Shown piece by piece: positions 1 through 9,172 of a stretch of 64,000 bases of DNA. Source of the stretch: G963556115 sp963678205 (GTDB lineage Bacteria > Planctomycetota > SZUA-567); the NCBI GenBank assembly GCA_963678205.1, contig OY782760.1, positions 2,108,001-2,172,000 on the forward strand. Reading direction: 5' to 3'. How positions within the stretch are numbered: position 1 is the first letter of the stretch; every line of letters starts with the position of its first letter. The notes below the pieces were generated by a model, which worked only from the letters and a program-made list of their open reading frames with translations, did no database searches and had not been told where the DNA came from. Made by a program: the position numbers and the translations under genes.

Positions 1-460
1 GCTTACCTGTATGGCCTAACCACTTTCCGCTCCGTACAGCTGTTGAAAATTTCTTCATCTTTGTAAGTACTTGTTGTACTCTAGGCATTACATCTTTGCC
101 GTCAACCTTTATAGGTGTTTTTCCCTTATTGCGTAGTGCTGTGTGAAGAACAGCTCTATCCTCAGTAAAGTTAATTTTAGAGCCAGTGAACATCTTCTTC
201 TTCCAGCCAGTTATGTCTGCAGCTTTGGCAAGGTCAAAGAGCTTTTTCATTGTCTCATCTGTAATAATGTTTTTTGAGTAATCAAACAGTATGTCATTAA
301 ATTTTAGCGAGAATTTGTTGAATCTTTTTGCATCTTTTGCAAATAGATCTTTCATCAAGAGTTTACTTGCTGCTTTGTGATGTACTGCAAGTGTTTTCCA
401 CTCTGGTGTTGTTTTGAGGGCTTTCTCAACTTTTGGTGTAGCTTTTCTTTTACATGCCAT
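1..460 (-). CDS. pgi: Glucose-6-phosphate isomerase, N-terminal part (cut by window edge)
   Basis: Reading the minus strand from an ATG at 458-460 gives an open frame of about 153 residues that runs off the left edge of the window. It contains the segment RAVLHTALRN, a hallmark of the N-terminal half of phosphoglucose isomerase, preceded by a helical region with FDYSKN, also typical of the family. The enzyme interconverts glucose-6-phosphate and fructose-6-phosphate in the cytoplasm. A purine-rich stretch (AAAGGAAAA) lies just upstream of the start. The next gene on the same strand, 60 bases upstream, is a UDP-sugar pyrophosphorylase, so the pair may form a hexose-phosphate operon. The C-terminal half with the remaining active-site residues lies outside the window, so completeness cannot be judged. 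Confidence 0.9.
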   Translation of the reverse strand, partial: MACKRKATPKVEKALKTTPEWKTLAVHHKAASKLLMKDLFAKDAKRFNKFSLKFNDILFDYSKNIITDETMKKLFDLAKAADITGWKKKMFTGSKINFTEDRAVLHTALRNKGKTPIKVDGKDVMPRVQQVLTKMKKFSTAVRSGKWLGHTGK

Positions 461-520
461 GATATTTTTTCCTTTTCTTTTATGTAATTATAAAAAGTAA
501 TATAAATATTTCCCACAAAA

Positions 521-1921
521 CTATAAGATCATTCCATTTTTTACTTCGACATCACTTGGACACTTCTTGACAAATTCTGCTTCGTCAAGGGCAAATAATG
601 GTGAAATTTCAATCATTATTGTACTATTGCCATTCTTGTCACGCTGAACATTATGTCCTGCTGCTTCAAGCCACTTGGCAAACCTATTTGAAAGTAATTG
701 CCTGCAGCTTTCAGCTGAATCAATTCCAGTACCATTTTTTACTGGGGCAAACTCTTCCTCTCTGTCGACCTCCATTGTTACAGTATTGCTTACCATTGGG
801 ATAGCATCAAATACAAATGTTTCAAACTTTATGCCATTGTTTTCTGAAGGGCTGGTTAGTTCCGCATTCTCTGAAATATAAGGGATTTTTTTCTTTGCAA
901 CATGCCATGGAAGTTTTGCACTGGTTCCAATGTTTTCGACAAATGAAACATTTATTAGGTGTATTGCAATTGAACCTGCCCAGAATAGCAATTTACCATT
1001 ATTGTCAACTGCGTTTGTGTTACTATCTGTCATATCAGAGTATTCAATGACAGTTGGCTTACCATCACCAATGCAAATGTTTCCAACTTTTTCATCAGGG
1101 GATACTTTCTTTAGAACTTTTGATGACATCTCTGCATGTCCCATGATATGATACCCTGTAAATTCTGGGTCAGCAATTGTAACGAGTGGGTTATCTACTT
1201 GGAAATAACTTAGAAACTCAATGCCGCGTTCTTTCATATCTTGAACTGCACCACTATTACATAGAGCCCAGAGGCAACCTCCATGACCATCAGGGTTCAT
1301 TGCTAGTTTGTGCTTTTGTGCAAGAATTAAGTTGTAATTATTATCAACAGATGGGACCATGCGTTGTTTGAAGCACATGACGTTTTCTTCTCCTAAGTCA
1401 AAATAATTATTGTCTTTGAAGAATTTTATTGTGTCGTCATGGTTTAATGTACTGGTCATAATATACCATGGGATTGTTGTATTATACCTCATATTTGACG
1501 CTTTTATTTGTTCTGCATGCCATTGGAATAATGTTTTATTAGAATTGGGCCCAATTTCATAACAGCCTTTTGGACCATCAAAGCCTAGGCGTGATCCTTG
1601 GCCACCAGCAACAAGGAAGATGCCAACTTTTCCTGATTTGAGTGCTTCTGTACCAACTTTAATTGCTTCTTCACGCTTTGCAAAATCTGCAGCTGTTTCA
1701 GGAAGAGCAATTATTGGAGCAGGGGATATTTCATTGGGTAGGCGAAACTCTTCAATTCCATTTCTAACATTATTGCACCGATTTTCAAGCCAGTCGAAAT
1801 CAATACTTTTACATTGCTCTAGCAGTTCTTCTCTTTCAATTGTATCCAGTTCATCCCAGTATTTAAATACATGTTCTTGATTTTTGCTTTTGAATAACTC
1901 TTTTACTTCATGTTCTGTCAT
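521..1921 (-). CDS. UDPGP-family UDP-sugar pyrophosphorylase (UAP1-like)
   Basis: This 466-residue protein belongs to the UDPGP family of uridylyltransferases that make UDP-N-acetylhexosamine or UDP-glucose from UTP and sugar-1-phosphate. The nucleotide-binding signature LVAGGQGSRLG is at residues 103-113, followed by the PKG motif at 117-119. The following YEIG...KTLFQWHAEQI segment closely resembles eukaryotic UDP-N-acetylglucosamine pyrophosphorylase rather than bacterial GlmU or GalU, and the length fits the eukaryotic-type enzyme. An AGGGG ribosome site lies 8 bases before the ATG at 1919-1921. It lies directly upstream of pgi, so it may feed hexosamine or glucose units into envelope or glycogen synthesis. 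Whether GlcNAc-1-P, GalNAc-1-P or glucose-1-P is the true substrate cannot be read from the sequence. Confidence 0.85.
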   Translation of the reverse strand: MTEHEVKELFKSKNQEHVFKYWDELDTIEREELLEQCKSIDFDWLENRCNNVRNGIEEFRLPNEISPAPIIALPETAADFAKREEAIKVGTEALKSGKVGIFLVAGGQGSRLGFDGPKGCYEIGPNSNKTLFQWHAEQIKASNMRYNTTIPWYIMTSTLNHDDTIKFFKDNNYFDLGEENVMCFKQRMVPSVDNNYNLILAQKHKLAMNPDGHGGCLWALCNSGAVQDMKERGIEFLSYFQVDNPLVTIADPEFTGYHIMGHAEMSSKVLKKVSPDEKVGNICIGDGKPTVIEYSDMTDSNTNAVDNNGKLLFWAGSIAIHLINVSFVENIGTSAKLPWHVAKKKIPYISENAELTSPSENNGIKFETFVFDAIPMVSNTVTMEVDREEEFAPVKNGTGIDSAESCRQLLSNRFAKWLEAAGHNVQRDKNGNSTIMIEISPLFALDEAEFVKKCPSDVEVKNGMIL

Positions 1922-2018
1922 TATTATCCCCTGATTAATCAGAATATATAGTAGATTGATTAAATTACTATAAATATTATTTGTAAAATATAACTAAGCT
2001 TATGAATAACGCGCAAAT

Positions 2019-2057
2019 AATAACAACTAGCAATTATCAAAATTGCTAGTTGTTATT
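2019..2057 (-). terminator. Hairpin terminator after the dCMP deaminase gene
   Basis: A perfect 17-bp inverted repeat (2019-2035 with 2041-2057) encloses a 5-base loop. It overlaps the TAG stop codon of the deaminase gene, which reads into the stem. No strong T tract follows, so termination is inferred from stem quality and position. Confidence 0.65.
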
Positions 2058-2516
2058 AGTGAATTTAAAGTATATCAATTCTATTTCTGCTTCAGCTAGT
2101 AGGCTAAGAGCTAGCGGGTCAGGATATTTTTCTAGGATATATATTCTCTCGATCCCAACATTAATTAGCATTTTGGCACACATCACACAAGGTTGAGTCG
2201 TACAGTAGAGTGTTGCGCCTTCAATTTTAACTCCATATGTAGCTGCTTGAAGAAGTGCATTTTGCTCTGCGTGTAATGCGCGGCATATTTCGTGGCGCTC
2301 TCCAGAGGGTATTTTTTCTTGTTCTCTAATGCATCCTGTAATAGCACAGTGCTCAATTTTTTTTGGTGCACCATTATATCCTGTAGCTAAAATGCGTTTG
2401 TCTTTAACTAGAACAGCCCCCACGTGTCTACGCATACATGTACTACGTGTGGCAACCTCTTTGGCGATGGTCATAAAGTACTCATCCCAACTCGGTCTTT
2501 CGTAAACATTTTCCAT
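2046..2516 (-). CDS. Deoxycytidylate (dCMP) deaminase, ComEB-like
   Basis: The 156-residue protein has the zinc-dependent cytidine/deoxycytidylate deaminase fold. The catalytic HAE motif is at residues 82-84 (His82 zinc ligand, Glu84 proton shuttle) and the PCxxC motif at 109-113 supplies the Cys110 and Cys113 ligands. An additional Cys/His-rich insert (residues 57-77) between the N-terminal strand and HAE is typical of dCMP deaminases of the ComEB/Dcd1 type. It would convert dCMP to dUMP for thymidylate synthesis, a cytoplasmic role. It stands alone between two intergenic gaps; the thymidylate kinase gene of the same pathway is about 35 kb away. The ribosome site (GTGAG) is weak. Confidence 0.9.
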   Translation of the reverse strand: MENVYERPSWDEYFMTIAKEVATRSTCMRRHVGAVLVKDKRILATGYNGAPKKIEHCAITGCIREQEKIPSGERHEICRALHAEQNALLQAATYGVKIEGATLYCTTQPCVMCAKMLINVGIERIYILEKYPDPLALSLLAEAEIELIYFKFTNNN

Positions 2517-2725
2517 AATATAAACTCACAACAACTTGAAAAAAAATATTATTATTGATCTTTTAAGATTTTACTATTATATGAAAAAGAACGACAAGGG
2601 TCAATGTGTGTTTTCGGTTAAAATGGAAGATAAAAAATGTAGATAATTATGTAGAGTTTCGATAAAATAGGAAATATATTTTTGTTATTTTTAATAAACG
2701 TTAATACAGGAGTAGTACATATACT

Positions 2726-3031
2726 ATGTCTCAAACATTCAAGCATGTTTCAATTTTTATAATTTTTTTAGTTGTCGCTGTATTTCTTGATTTGTTGCAA
2801 AAGCAAGTTTCTGGATATTTTGATTTTAAATTTGGTGTGACTGTTTTAATGCTTTTGTGGTCTATAACAATAGTTATCGTTTTTAATCTATTATTTCATT
2901 ACTTTGGTAAATGGCCAGAAAAAGTATCGTATATTTGTGCTTCTGTAGCCATGATAATATTATTACTTCTAGCGCACTTCAAGGCAATAGACATAAATGA
3001 TAGTACTTCACCATTTCTCTGGTTTTCTTAG
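2726..3031 (+). CDS. Small three-helix membrane protein of unknown function
   Basis: This 101-residue protein is not recognised. It has three hydrophobic segments, at about residues 8-24, 36-60 and 68-90, joined by short loops, and no charged catalytic motif. An AGGAG sequence lies 14 bases before the ATG, a slightly long spacing. It is convergent with the receiver-domain gene, whose stop lies 5 bases beyond this one. It is a plausible integral inner-membrane protein, and the hydrophobic periodicity argues against a chance frame, but nothing around it hints at a role. Confidence 0.6.
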   Translation: MSQTFKHVSIFIIFLVVAVFLDLLQKQVSGYFDFKFGVTVLMLLWSITIVIVFNLLFHYFGKWPEKVSYICASVAMIILLLLAHFKAIDINDSTSPFLWFS

Positions 3032-3036
3032 AGATG

Positions 3037-3771
3037 CTATTCAATAAAATCTTTCTGAACAACCTCTTTGCTAGCGAAGAGGTTTTTTAATAGTGCTTGT
3101 TCAATCTTGGATGCAATAATAGGCGATAAACTTAAAAAGTTTGCTTTTACACAATAATGGGGAGCATTAGTTTTACTGTCCAGTAATTTTTCACAGGAAA
3201 TTACTTTGCACGAAAATCTGGTTTTAAATGGTAGTTCTAAGATTTCTGAAAGATCATAACAAGTGAAAACTGTTACTGTTCCACTAGGAATACTGAAGTT
3301 GAGCTTAAATTCTACAAATTGCTTTGAGATTGATATAAGTTCAATACTACTGGTGGCCGGGAAAAGGACTTGCTTTCTTGAAGATTTTGTTCTTACTTCT
3401 GTCTTATGATGGTTTAATATGTTGTCAACCATAAAAGATAAATGGTCTTTGTTTACAGGTTTTATTAGATAATCAACCGCACCTAAATTAATAATAGAAA
3501 TAACAGCATTGTTACTTGTGTCATCACCAATAACAAAGATGAGAATTGATGGGAAATTTTCATAAAGGATGTTGAAAGTCGCAATTCCATTGTTTTCCTC
3601 AATGCTCCAGTCAAGAATAACCATAGAAACATCAGGATGGTTCGATATTGCTGCAAGTGCTGAGCCACTACTTTCAGATTCAATAATAGTATATCCTGAA
3701 GAATTCAGTGAGTGCTTTATAAGTTCACGTTCATGTTTGTGCTCTATTACCAGCAGTATCTTCTGATTCAT
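3037..3771 (-). CDS. Divergent response-regulator receiver protein with a beta-rich C-terminal domain
   Basis: Residues 1-120 form a CheY-like receiver. The phosphoacceptor is Asp54 (VILDWS) and the conserved lysine is Lys104 (YLIKPV). The acidic pair that normally follows strand 1 is reduced to Glu10-His11, and the usual Thr/Ser after strand 4 is replaced (VIGDD), so phosphorylation chemistry may be weak or altered. Residues 135-244 are beta-rich and end in a helix resembling the tail of PilZ-like domains, but the RxxxR and (D/N)xSxxG cyclic-di-GMP motifs are not visible. It precedes no kinase gene. It is followed upstream on the same strand by a one-helix membrane protein and a giant AsmA-like protein, which may form one transcription unit. 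Function is inferred only as signalling. Confidence 0.7.
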   Translation of the reverse strand: MNQKILLVIEHKHERELIKHSLNSSGYTIIESESSGSALAAISNHPDVSMVILDWSIEENNGIATFNILYENFPSILIFVIGDDTSNNAVISIINLGAVDYLIKPVNKDHLSFMVDNILNHHKTEVRTKSSRKQVLFPATSSIELISISKQFVEFKLNFSIPSGTVTVFTCYDLSEILELPFKTRFSCKVISCEKLLDSKTNAPHYCVKANFLSLSPIIASKIEQALLKNLFASKEVVQKDFIE

Positions 3772-3785
3772 GGCAATCCTCTATA

Positions 3786-3992
3786 CTATAGTGCAATAAT
3801 TTTATATAAAACAGCTAACCCCATACCTACAAAAATTGCTAGCAGAAATGAGGAAATACCTTCAATTGCAAGTCTCCAAATCGGAATATCAATATAGAAT
3901 TTTGATTTGTTTGAATTCTCTTTAAACGCTTTTATCTGTTCTAGTGTTGCATTAATTTCTTCATTGTGACGGTTTTCATCAATATTTGCCAT
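3786..3992 (-). CDS. Small single-helix membrane protein
   Basis: An ATG at 3990-3992 gives a 68-residue protein; a TTG at 4008-4010 would add six residues but would overlap the GGAG ribosome site, so the ATG is preferred. Residues 1-35 are polar and charged, predicted helical and cytoplasmic, and residues 41-64 form one transmembrane helix. No family is recognised. It sits 26 bases after the AsmA-like gene and 14 bases before the receiver gene on the same strand, so co-expression with both is likely. It may anchor or regulate one of them, which is inference. Confidence 0.6.
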   Translation of the reverse strand: MANIDENRHNEEINATLEQIKAFKENSNKSKFYIDIPIWRLAIEGISSFLLAIFVGMGLAVLYKIIAL

Positions 3993-4018
3993 ATTTTTAT
4001 AATTCTCCAACAGTTATA

Positions 4019-7000
4019 TTATTCAATAAATTTTAGCAAGTCGCCTAAGCTTGATCCCGATGATAGAGATGATTGTTCACCATGAGCACTTAGTGCGTTT
4101 TTGATTTTATCTGATTGTACATTTTTTAGTAGCAGTTTCAATATCCCACCTTCTCCCAGAATTTGATTAAACTGACTAATTATCTCGGGGAGGTTTTTTC
4201 TAATTTCTGCCCTTAGGTTTTCTATATTAATTTCTGGTTTTTCAATTGTCCCAGTTATATCTATACTAAGTTTTTGGTCTCTTGCTAAACGTTCAAGAGT
4301 TGAAGGAATAACTTGATAGAATTTAGCTCTGTCTCTTGGTGAAAGGTTTTTTGTATATTCATCGATTGTTGGGAATTTTAGCATACTTTTAATGTTAAAT
4401 GATTTTTCAAGATTACCGGTAGGATAAATTCTTAGTTTGATTTTTCCATCATAGGAGATAATACCTTTAATCAATAAGTCTGCTGTATTTCTACCGCTGC
4501 ATTTTGCCTTGTATATTCTAAGTGCTCCGTTGGCTGCTTGGTAGTCAATGTCACAATAGTTATAAAGCAATTTCTTCTTTTTACCATATGTAGGAGAAAG
4601 TTTATTATTAATTTGTTTGGCAATTTCGGTTGCAAGTGATGGTGGAAAATCAACAGAGAGAAATTTTTCCCAGTCGTGTTGTTGAGTTGTTGTCTCTAGT
4701 AATAAATCTTTAATGTGTGCTTTTTCACGTTTTGTATGGATGTTTTTTAGAATGCTGTTAAAATTATCACCATTCCAAAAGATTTCAAGTGATGAGGTCG
4801 GTGAATTTGTTGGTAAGGTCAGCCAACCATTGAGAACTGGTACGCTTAAGGGGATTCTAGATAAGGCATTTGCCAAGTCAACATTGCTGAGATTTATAAG
4901 AAATTTTCCAGTTGGTGTGTCGGTTATGTTGGCAGTACTGGAAAAGCTAATGTCTCCATAAAGTTTTCCTTTACCATTTGAAAGTGAAGCGATTCCGTTG
5001 TTTAGTGAAAAGTCCGCTGTAACGTTCGTTGCGGTAACACCATTATAGTCAAATCTATCAACATTAATTTTGCCTTTTGAAATGGCAGTTTTGCTGAGAT
5101 ATGATTTTTTCAAATCAGTTTCAAAACTGAAAAGAGGAAGTTTCTGGGCGCTTATATTTGCGGATACTGAAATACTTTTTTTATTTCCTGTTTCACTTCC
5201 ATGGTAATAATACCCAGGAATAAGTAATGATAGTAGCTTTCTGTTCCCGTTTAATAGAATATCAACATTACATCCTTTTCCAAAATTTACTATTCCATTT
5301 TTCTCGAGTTGGAATCTTTCTGAAATACCTTTTATATACATTGTCGCATTGGATGACTTAAGGAAAATTTCTTTTGCATTTAAACCATAAATACTGCCAT
5401 CAGCCTCTCGATCCCAGCTTAACTGGGCGTCAAATTTTATATTTGATACCGTATTACTGAATCCAAATCTTGTTGTTTTTATTTTATCTGATTTGCCTAC
5501 CATTGTTAGGCTTGGTGAATCTGAAGTACCTGTTAATTCTGTTAGGATTTCAATTTGTCCCTCAAACTTACGGTCAACTCCGTATCCTTTAAAGTGCTTG
5601 AATAAATCATCAATATTTGCCGTAAGTTTACTAGTAAAACCTTCAAAAATAGCATTTTCTAAATAAATATTACCAGCAGCAGCATACTCATAAGTTTTTT
5701 TAGGATCAAATAATTTAAGCTCATTAATTGTAATTTTATTGTCATCAATGGAGTACTTTAGTGAGGCATTACCTTCCACAGATTGTGCCGTAAAATTAAC
5801 AGGCTTTGTTATTGCAATATTATTAATTAGGAATTTTGTAATAAACTCAATTTCATTGTAATTAAAATTGATTTTAGATTTTACGATTGTTTCTTTAGCG
5901 TCATATGGAAGTTCATCAGTCTCATAAATGGCTGAAAATAATTTTAACAAAGTGGAGTCATGTGACCTAATGCCAATTGTTGCAGAACCATGTGGTGAAA
6001 AATCGTAGTGATTTGGTTTTGTCTCTTTATAAATCGAAGATTCGCCATTAAATATGGCATTACAGGTAACTTTGCTTTTATTATTAATTATATTGGAGCT
6101 AAATATATTTATATTTGTGTTCTTAAACATAATGGGCCAGTTTTCTTTGGTGCATATTGATATTGGTCCATCAAATGTCAAAAATGAAGGTGAGCTTCTT
6201 TTGTCAAAGTAAAATTTTGTTTTAGTGAGTTCTGATTCAAATTTATATGTATTGAAATTGTAATTTCCTGATCCTTCAATATTAACTTTATTAATTACAC
6301 GTATTTTATCGCTAAGCTTTCTTGGGTTTAAAAATGAAAGAATTTTATTCAATTTAGCTGTAATGTTATATTCGATGCTCAAATTACTATTTGTAGCGTT
6401 TAGTTCGGTTTTTAATGAAAAGTCTAATGGGTTTGATTTAACTCCAAATGAGTTAATTATTATTGTATTATTACTAGATATTGTTCCGTTAATCAGTCCT
6501 GAGAAACGCCCAATATATAAGGCGTTGTTCGTTTCATTGTAAAGAGCAGTTTTGTTGTCATTGGAACCAAAAGTAATGGAGAACTTGCTATCAATTTTTT
6601 GTGGTTGATTTATTATTCTAAAATCCATAGTTCCTTTTGGAATAAATAGTGGTTTTGTACTGTTGTGAAGCATTTGAATTTTTTGAGCAAAGTCAGATAA
6701 GTCTCCTTGTAAATCTAAATTTGCTTCAATATCTTTATAATCATAGAATGAATTATAGGGTTTCTTTAATAATTTAACAGGTATAGACAAATTACCAGTT
6801 AATCTTGCTCCCTCAATGAAGCTCTCAATATTTTCAAGAATTAATGAATTACGCGATGCTGTGAAATCTGCTGTTATATTTGATGATATTTTAGTTGAAT
6901 TTTTACTAGTTAAACTGATATTATCAGCATTGATTTTCCCCTTTATATCGAGCTTATCTGGAGCGATAATAATTTTCCCTTTAAACTTAAAGCCATTGTT

Positions 7001-8029
7001 AAGTTTAAAGCTAGAGTTTATTTTTTCAAAATAAACGGATTGAAGTTGAGCAACCGAATCAATTATGTTAGCAGAAATAATGACTTTATCCTGATTAGTT
7101 GGGTTGACTATAGAACCATTGGCTTTTATCATTAATCCATCTTTATTGGAGATAGTTGCATCAGTAATTTTTATAGAGTTATTTTTAATATCCCAAGAAC
7201 CTAAGCCTCTATAAGTTGTCTCTGGCTTAGCATTAAGTATTTTAAGTGGAGATTTGTTTGTAATTAACACACCATTAAAGTCACAATTTAAATTTGTATA
7301 ATCAAATGTTCCGGAGTACGAACTTTTTTGATTTTTAGAATTAATGTTAAATATGAAATTAGAAGTATGTGAGTTAATTTTAATTTTTCTGATATCACCA
7401 TACTTAAAGTTTGATAGTGAGCCATTAATTTCACCACTTCCTGAATATTTTCCATCAAATATTCCTTTAACCTTGAAATCAATTTTATCTGATGATAGTT
7501 GCTTTAAATATACATATTCAACATCAACTTTTGAGTTATCTAAAATGCGAGCTATCTCAAGGTTGTATTCTTCATCCCATTTTTTGGGGGAAATGGTTTT
7601 TACTATCTGGAGGTATGGTATGTCTGAAAACTTAATGCGAGTCAACTCTAGATAATCAATATTGATAATATTGTGCATATAGAGGTTGTATATATCATAA
7701 GCACTCATTTTTAAAGATGCTTTTTCAATTGATCCTACTGTCTCTCCTGAAGATGTTTTAGATGAGACATCATGTAAAATAATGTTTTCATTTAAAATTT
7801 GTAAATCGATACTAGCGATGTCTAGCTTTAGCCCGGTTTCTTCAGTATATTTTGCTTGAATTATTTCAATTATTTGTTCTTTTGAAAAAAAAAGTGGAAG
7901 TGATATTGCGCAAATAATCATGATGCATAACAGTATTACTGCTATTTTAAGTAAAGATAAATTTTTCTCTATCTTTTTGTGATAGTTACTGTTGTTATTA
8001 TTTTTTTGATAATTAGAAGTATCCATCAA
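4019..8029 (-). CDS. Giant AsmA/TamB-like envelope protein
   Basis: The 1336-residue product starts with a Lys/Asn-rich cytoplasmic tail, then one transmembrane helix at about residues 29-49, then a long periplasmic region made almost entirely of short alternating beta strands (repeats such as LKLDIASIDLQILNENIILHDV). This is the pattern of the AsmA/TamB/YhdP group of repeating beta-groove proteins, which bridge inner and outer membranes and move phospholipids. The first strands after the helix match the AsmA-like N-terminus in style. The last 150 residues are helical and low in complexity, ending in Ser/Gly-rich sequence. Its presence supports a diderm envelope. Assignment is by architecture rather than by a motif; DUF3971-type or other AsmA relatives are equally possible. 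Confidence 0.65.
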   Translation of the reverse strand: MMDTSNYQKNNNNSNYHKKIEKNLSLLKIAVILLCIMIICAISLPLFFSKEQIIEIIQAKYTEETGLKLDIASIDLQILNENIILHDVSSKTSSGETVGSIEKASLKMSAYDIYNLYMHNIINIDYLELTRIKFSDIPYLQIVKTISPKKWDEEYNLEIARILDNSKVDVEYVYLKQLSSDKIDFKVKGIFDGKYSGSGEINGSLSNFKYGDIRKIKINSHTSNFIFNINSKNQKSSYSGTFDYTNLNCDFNGVLITNKSPLKILNAKPETTYRGLGSWDIKNNSIKITDATISNKDGLMIKANGSIVNPTNQDKVIISANIIDSVAQLQSVYFEKINSSFKLNNGFKFKGKIIIAPDKLDIKGKINADNISLTSKNSTKISSNITADFTASRNSLILENIESFIEGARLTGNLSIPVKLLKKPYNSFYDYKDIEANLDLQGDLSDFAQKIQMLHNSTKPLFIPKGTMDFRIINQPQKIDSKFSITFGSNDNKTALYNETNNALYIGRFSGLINGTISSNNTIIINSFGVKSNPLDFSLKTELNATNSNLSIEYNITAKLNKILSFLNPRKLSDKIRVINKVNIEGSGNYNFNTYKFESELTKTKFYFDKRSSPSFLTFDGPISICTKENWPIMFKNTNINIFSSNIINNKSKVTCNAIFNGESSIYKETKPNHYDFSPHGSATIGIRSHDSTLLKLFSAIYETDELPYDAKETIVKSKINFNYNEIEFITKFLINNIAITKPVNFTAQSVEGNASLKYSIDDNKITINELKLFDPKKTYEYAAAGNIYLENAIFEGFTSKLTANIDDLFKHFKGYGVDRKFEGQIEILTELTGTSDSPSLTMVGKSDKIKTTRFGFSNTVSNIKFDAQLSWDREADGSIYGLNAKEIFLKSSNATMYIKGISERFQLEKNGIVNFGKGCNVDILLNGNRKLLSLLIPGYYYHGSETGNKKSISVSANISAQKLPLFSFETDLKKSYLSKTAISKGKINVDRFDYNGVTATNVTADFSLNNGIASLSNGKGKLYGDISFSSTANITDTPTGKFLINLSNVDLANALSRIPLSVPVLNGWLTLPTNSPTSSLEIFWNGDNFNSILKNIHTKREKAHIKDLLLETTTQQHDWEKFLSVDFPPSLATEIAKQINNKLSPTYGKKKKLLYNYCDIDYQAANGALRIYKAKCSGRNTADLLIKGIISYDGKIKLRIYPTGNLEKSFNIKSMLKFPTIDEYTKNLSPRDRAKFYQVIPSTLERLARDQKLSIDITGTIEKPEINIENLRAEIRKNLPEIISQFNQILGEGGILKLLLKNVQSDKIKNALSAHGEQSSLSSGSSLGDLLKFIE

Positions 8030-8152
8030 TATTCCTGCACTAACTTATCCTTGTTTTAAACATTTATAATATATTTTCTGTAAACATAGCCTCATTACAA
8101 GCGAATAATCGAGATACTGAGGATATTTTAGAATTATAAAAATAACTATTAA

Positions 8153-9172
8153 CTATAAGTAGTGTATACACCGAACTTTATGCCCCGTATTTGAACATGA
8201 TTCCTCAACAGTTATATTGCAGCATTCAGGCATTCTTACAGGACACCTAGGGTGAAATGGACAACCTGGTGGTGGGTTAGAAGCACTTGGAATTTCGCCC
8301 TTTAATCTAACTCTTTCTCTGCGTTTATCAGGATTGATGACAGGAATTGCACTGAGTAGTGCCTTAGTGTACGGGTGCTTGGGGGATTGGAAAAGTTCAT
8401 CTGTTTCGGCTTCTTCCATTAATTGTCCTAAATACATTACTCCAACTCTATCAGAAATGTGCCTTACAACGGCTAAGTCATGGGTTATAAACAAATAGGC
8501 AATGTCTTTTTTTTGCTGTAAGTCTTGTAGCAAGTTGATGATTTGAGCTTGTATCGATACATCCAGCGCACTTACGGATTCATCGCAGACAATAAACTCA
8601 GGCTTAACCGCAAGAGCTCTTGCAATAGCAATACGCTGACGCTGACCTCCGGAAAATTCATGTGGATAGCGGTCAAGATATTCCTCTTCTAGCCCAACGT
8701 CATTTAAAATTTCAAGAATATCTTTTCTTAGTGCAGATTTGGTTTTATTCTGATGAATTGAAATTCCTTCTGAAATGATATCAAATATTGTATGACGAGG
8801 ATTGAGGCTTGAGAAAGGGTCTTGAAATATAATTTGGATCTTTTTGCGGAGTTTTCTGAGCTCTTCTGTACCAAGATTTTTTAGATTTTGGTTGTTAAAA
8901 AAAATATTACCTGAGGTAGGTTCAATAAGTCTTAGAATAGACCTGCCTGTTGTTGTCTTGCCACAGCCTGATTCACCTACCAATGAATACGTTTTCCCTC
9001 TGTTTATTGTAAAAGAGACATTATTTACTGCTTTTACATATCCTGAAATAGAGTTAAAAAAGCCACTTTTAATAGGGAATAATTTACATAAATTTTCAAC
9101 TCTCACGAGAGGTTTAGATTCTACTGCATTTAGTTTTATTGTGTTTGAAGTATTTTCTTCTTTGATTATCAT
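8153..9172 (-). CDS. oppF: Oligopeptide/dipeptide ABC transporter ATP-binding protein (OppF/DppF type)
   Basis: This 339-residue ATPase carries Walker A GESGCGKT at residues 66-73, the Q-loop at Gln117, the signature FSGGQ at 173-177, Walker B ending in Asp197-Glu198 and the switch His231. The C-terminal Cys-containing oligopeptide-HPY extension (PPGCPFHPRCP) is specific to OppD/OppF-type subunits, and the family-specific order identifies the F type. The residue after the catalytic Glu is Ser instead of the usual Pro (DESVSALD). The start overlaps the fcl stop by four bases, so translation is coupled to GDP-fucose synthase, an unusual partner. The matching oppABC genes lie 33 kb away and no oppD is seen in the window, so this subunit probably works with proteins encoded elsewhere. 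Confidence 0.88.
   Translation of the reverse strand: MIIKEENTSNTIKLNAVESKPLVRVENLCKLFPIKSGFFNSISGYVKAVNNVSFTINRGKTYSLVGESGCGKTTTGRSILRLIEPTSGNIFFNNQNLKNLGTEELRKLRKKIQIIFQDPFSSLNPRHTIFDIISEGISIHQNKTKSALRKDILEILNDVGLEEEYLDRYPHEFSGGQRQRIAIARALAVKPEFIVCDESVSALDVSIQAQIINLLQDLQQKKDIAYLFITHDLAVVRHISDRVGVMYLGQLMEEAETDELFQSPKHPYTKALLSAIPVINPDKRRERVRLKGEIPSASNPPPGCPFHPRCPVRMPECCNITVEESCSNTGHKVRCIHYL

Noticed and set aside
598..1880. Plus-strand short frames opposite the UAP-like gene
   Set aside because: They are antisense shadows of a strongly conserved coding frame and code for low-complexity sequence.
4019..8029. Numerous short frames on both strands within the AsmA-like gene
   Set aside because: They overlap a continuous 1336-codon frame with consistent beta-repeat pattern and have no ribosome sites or recognisable products.
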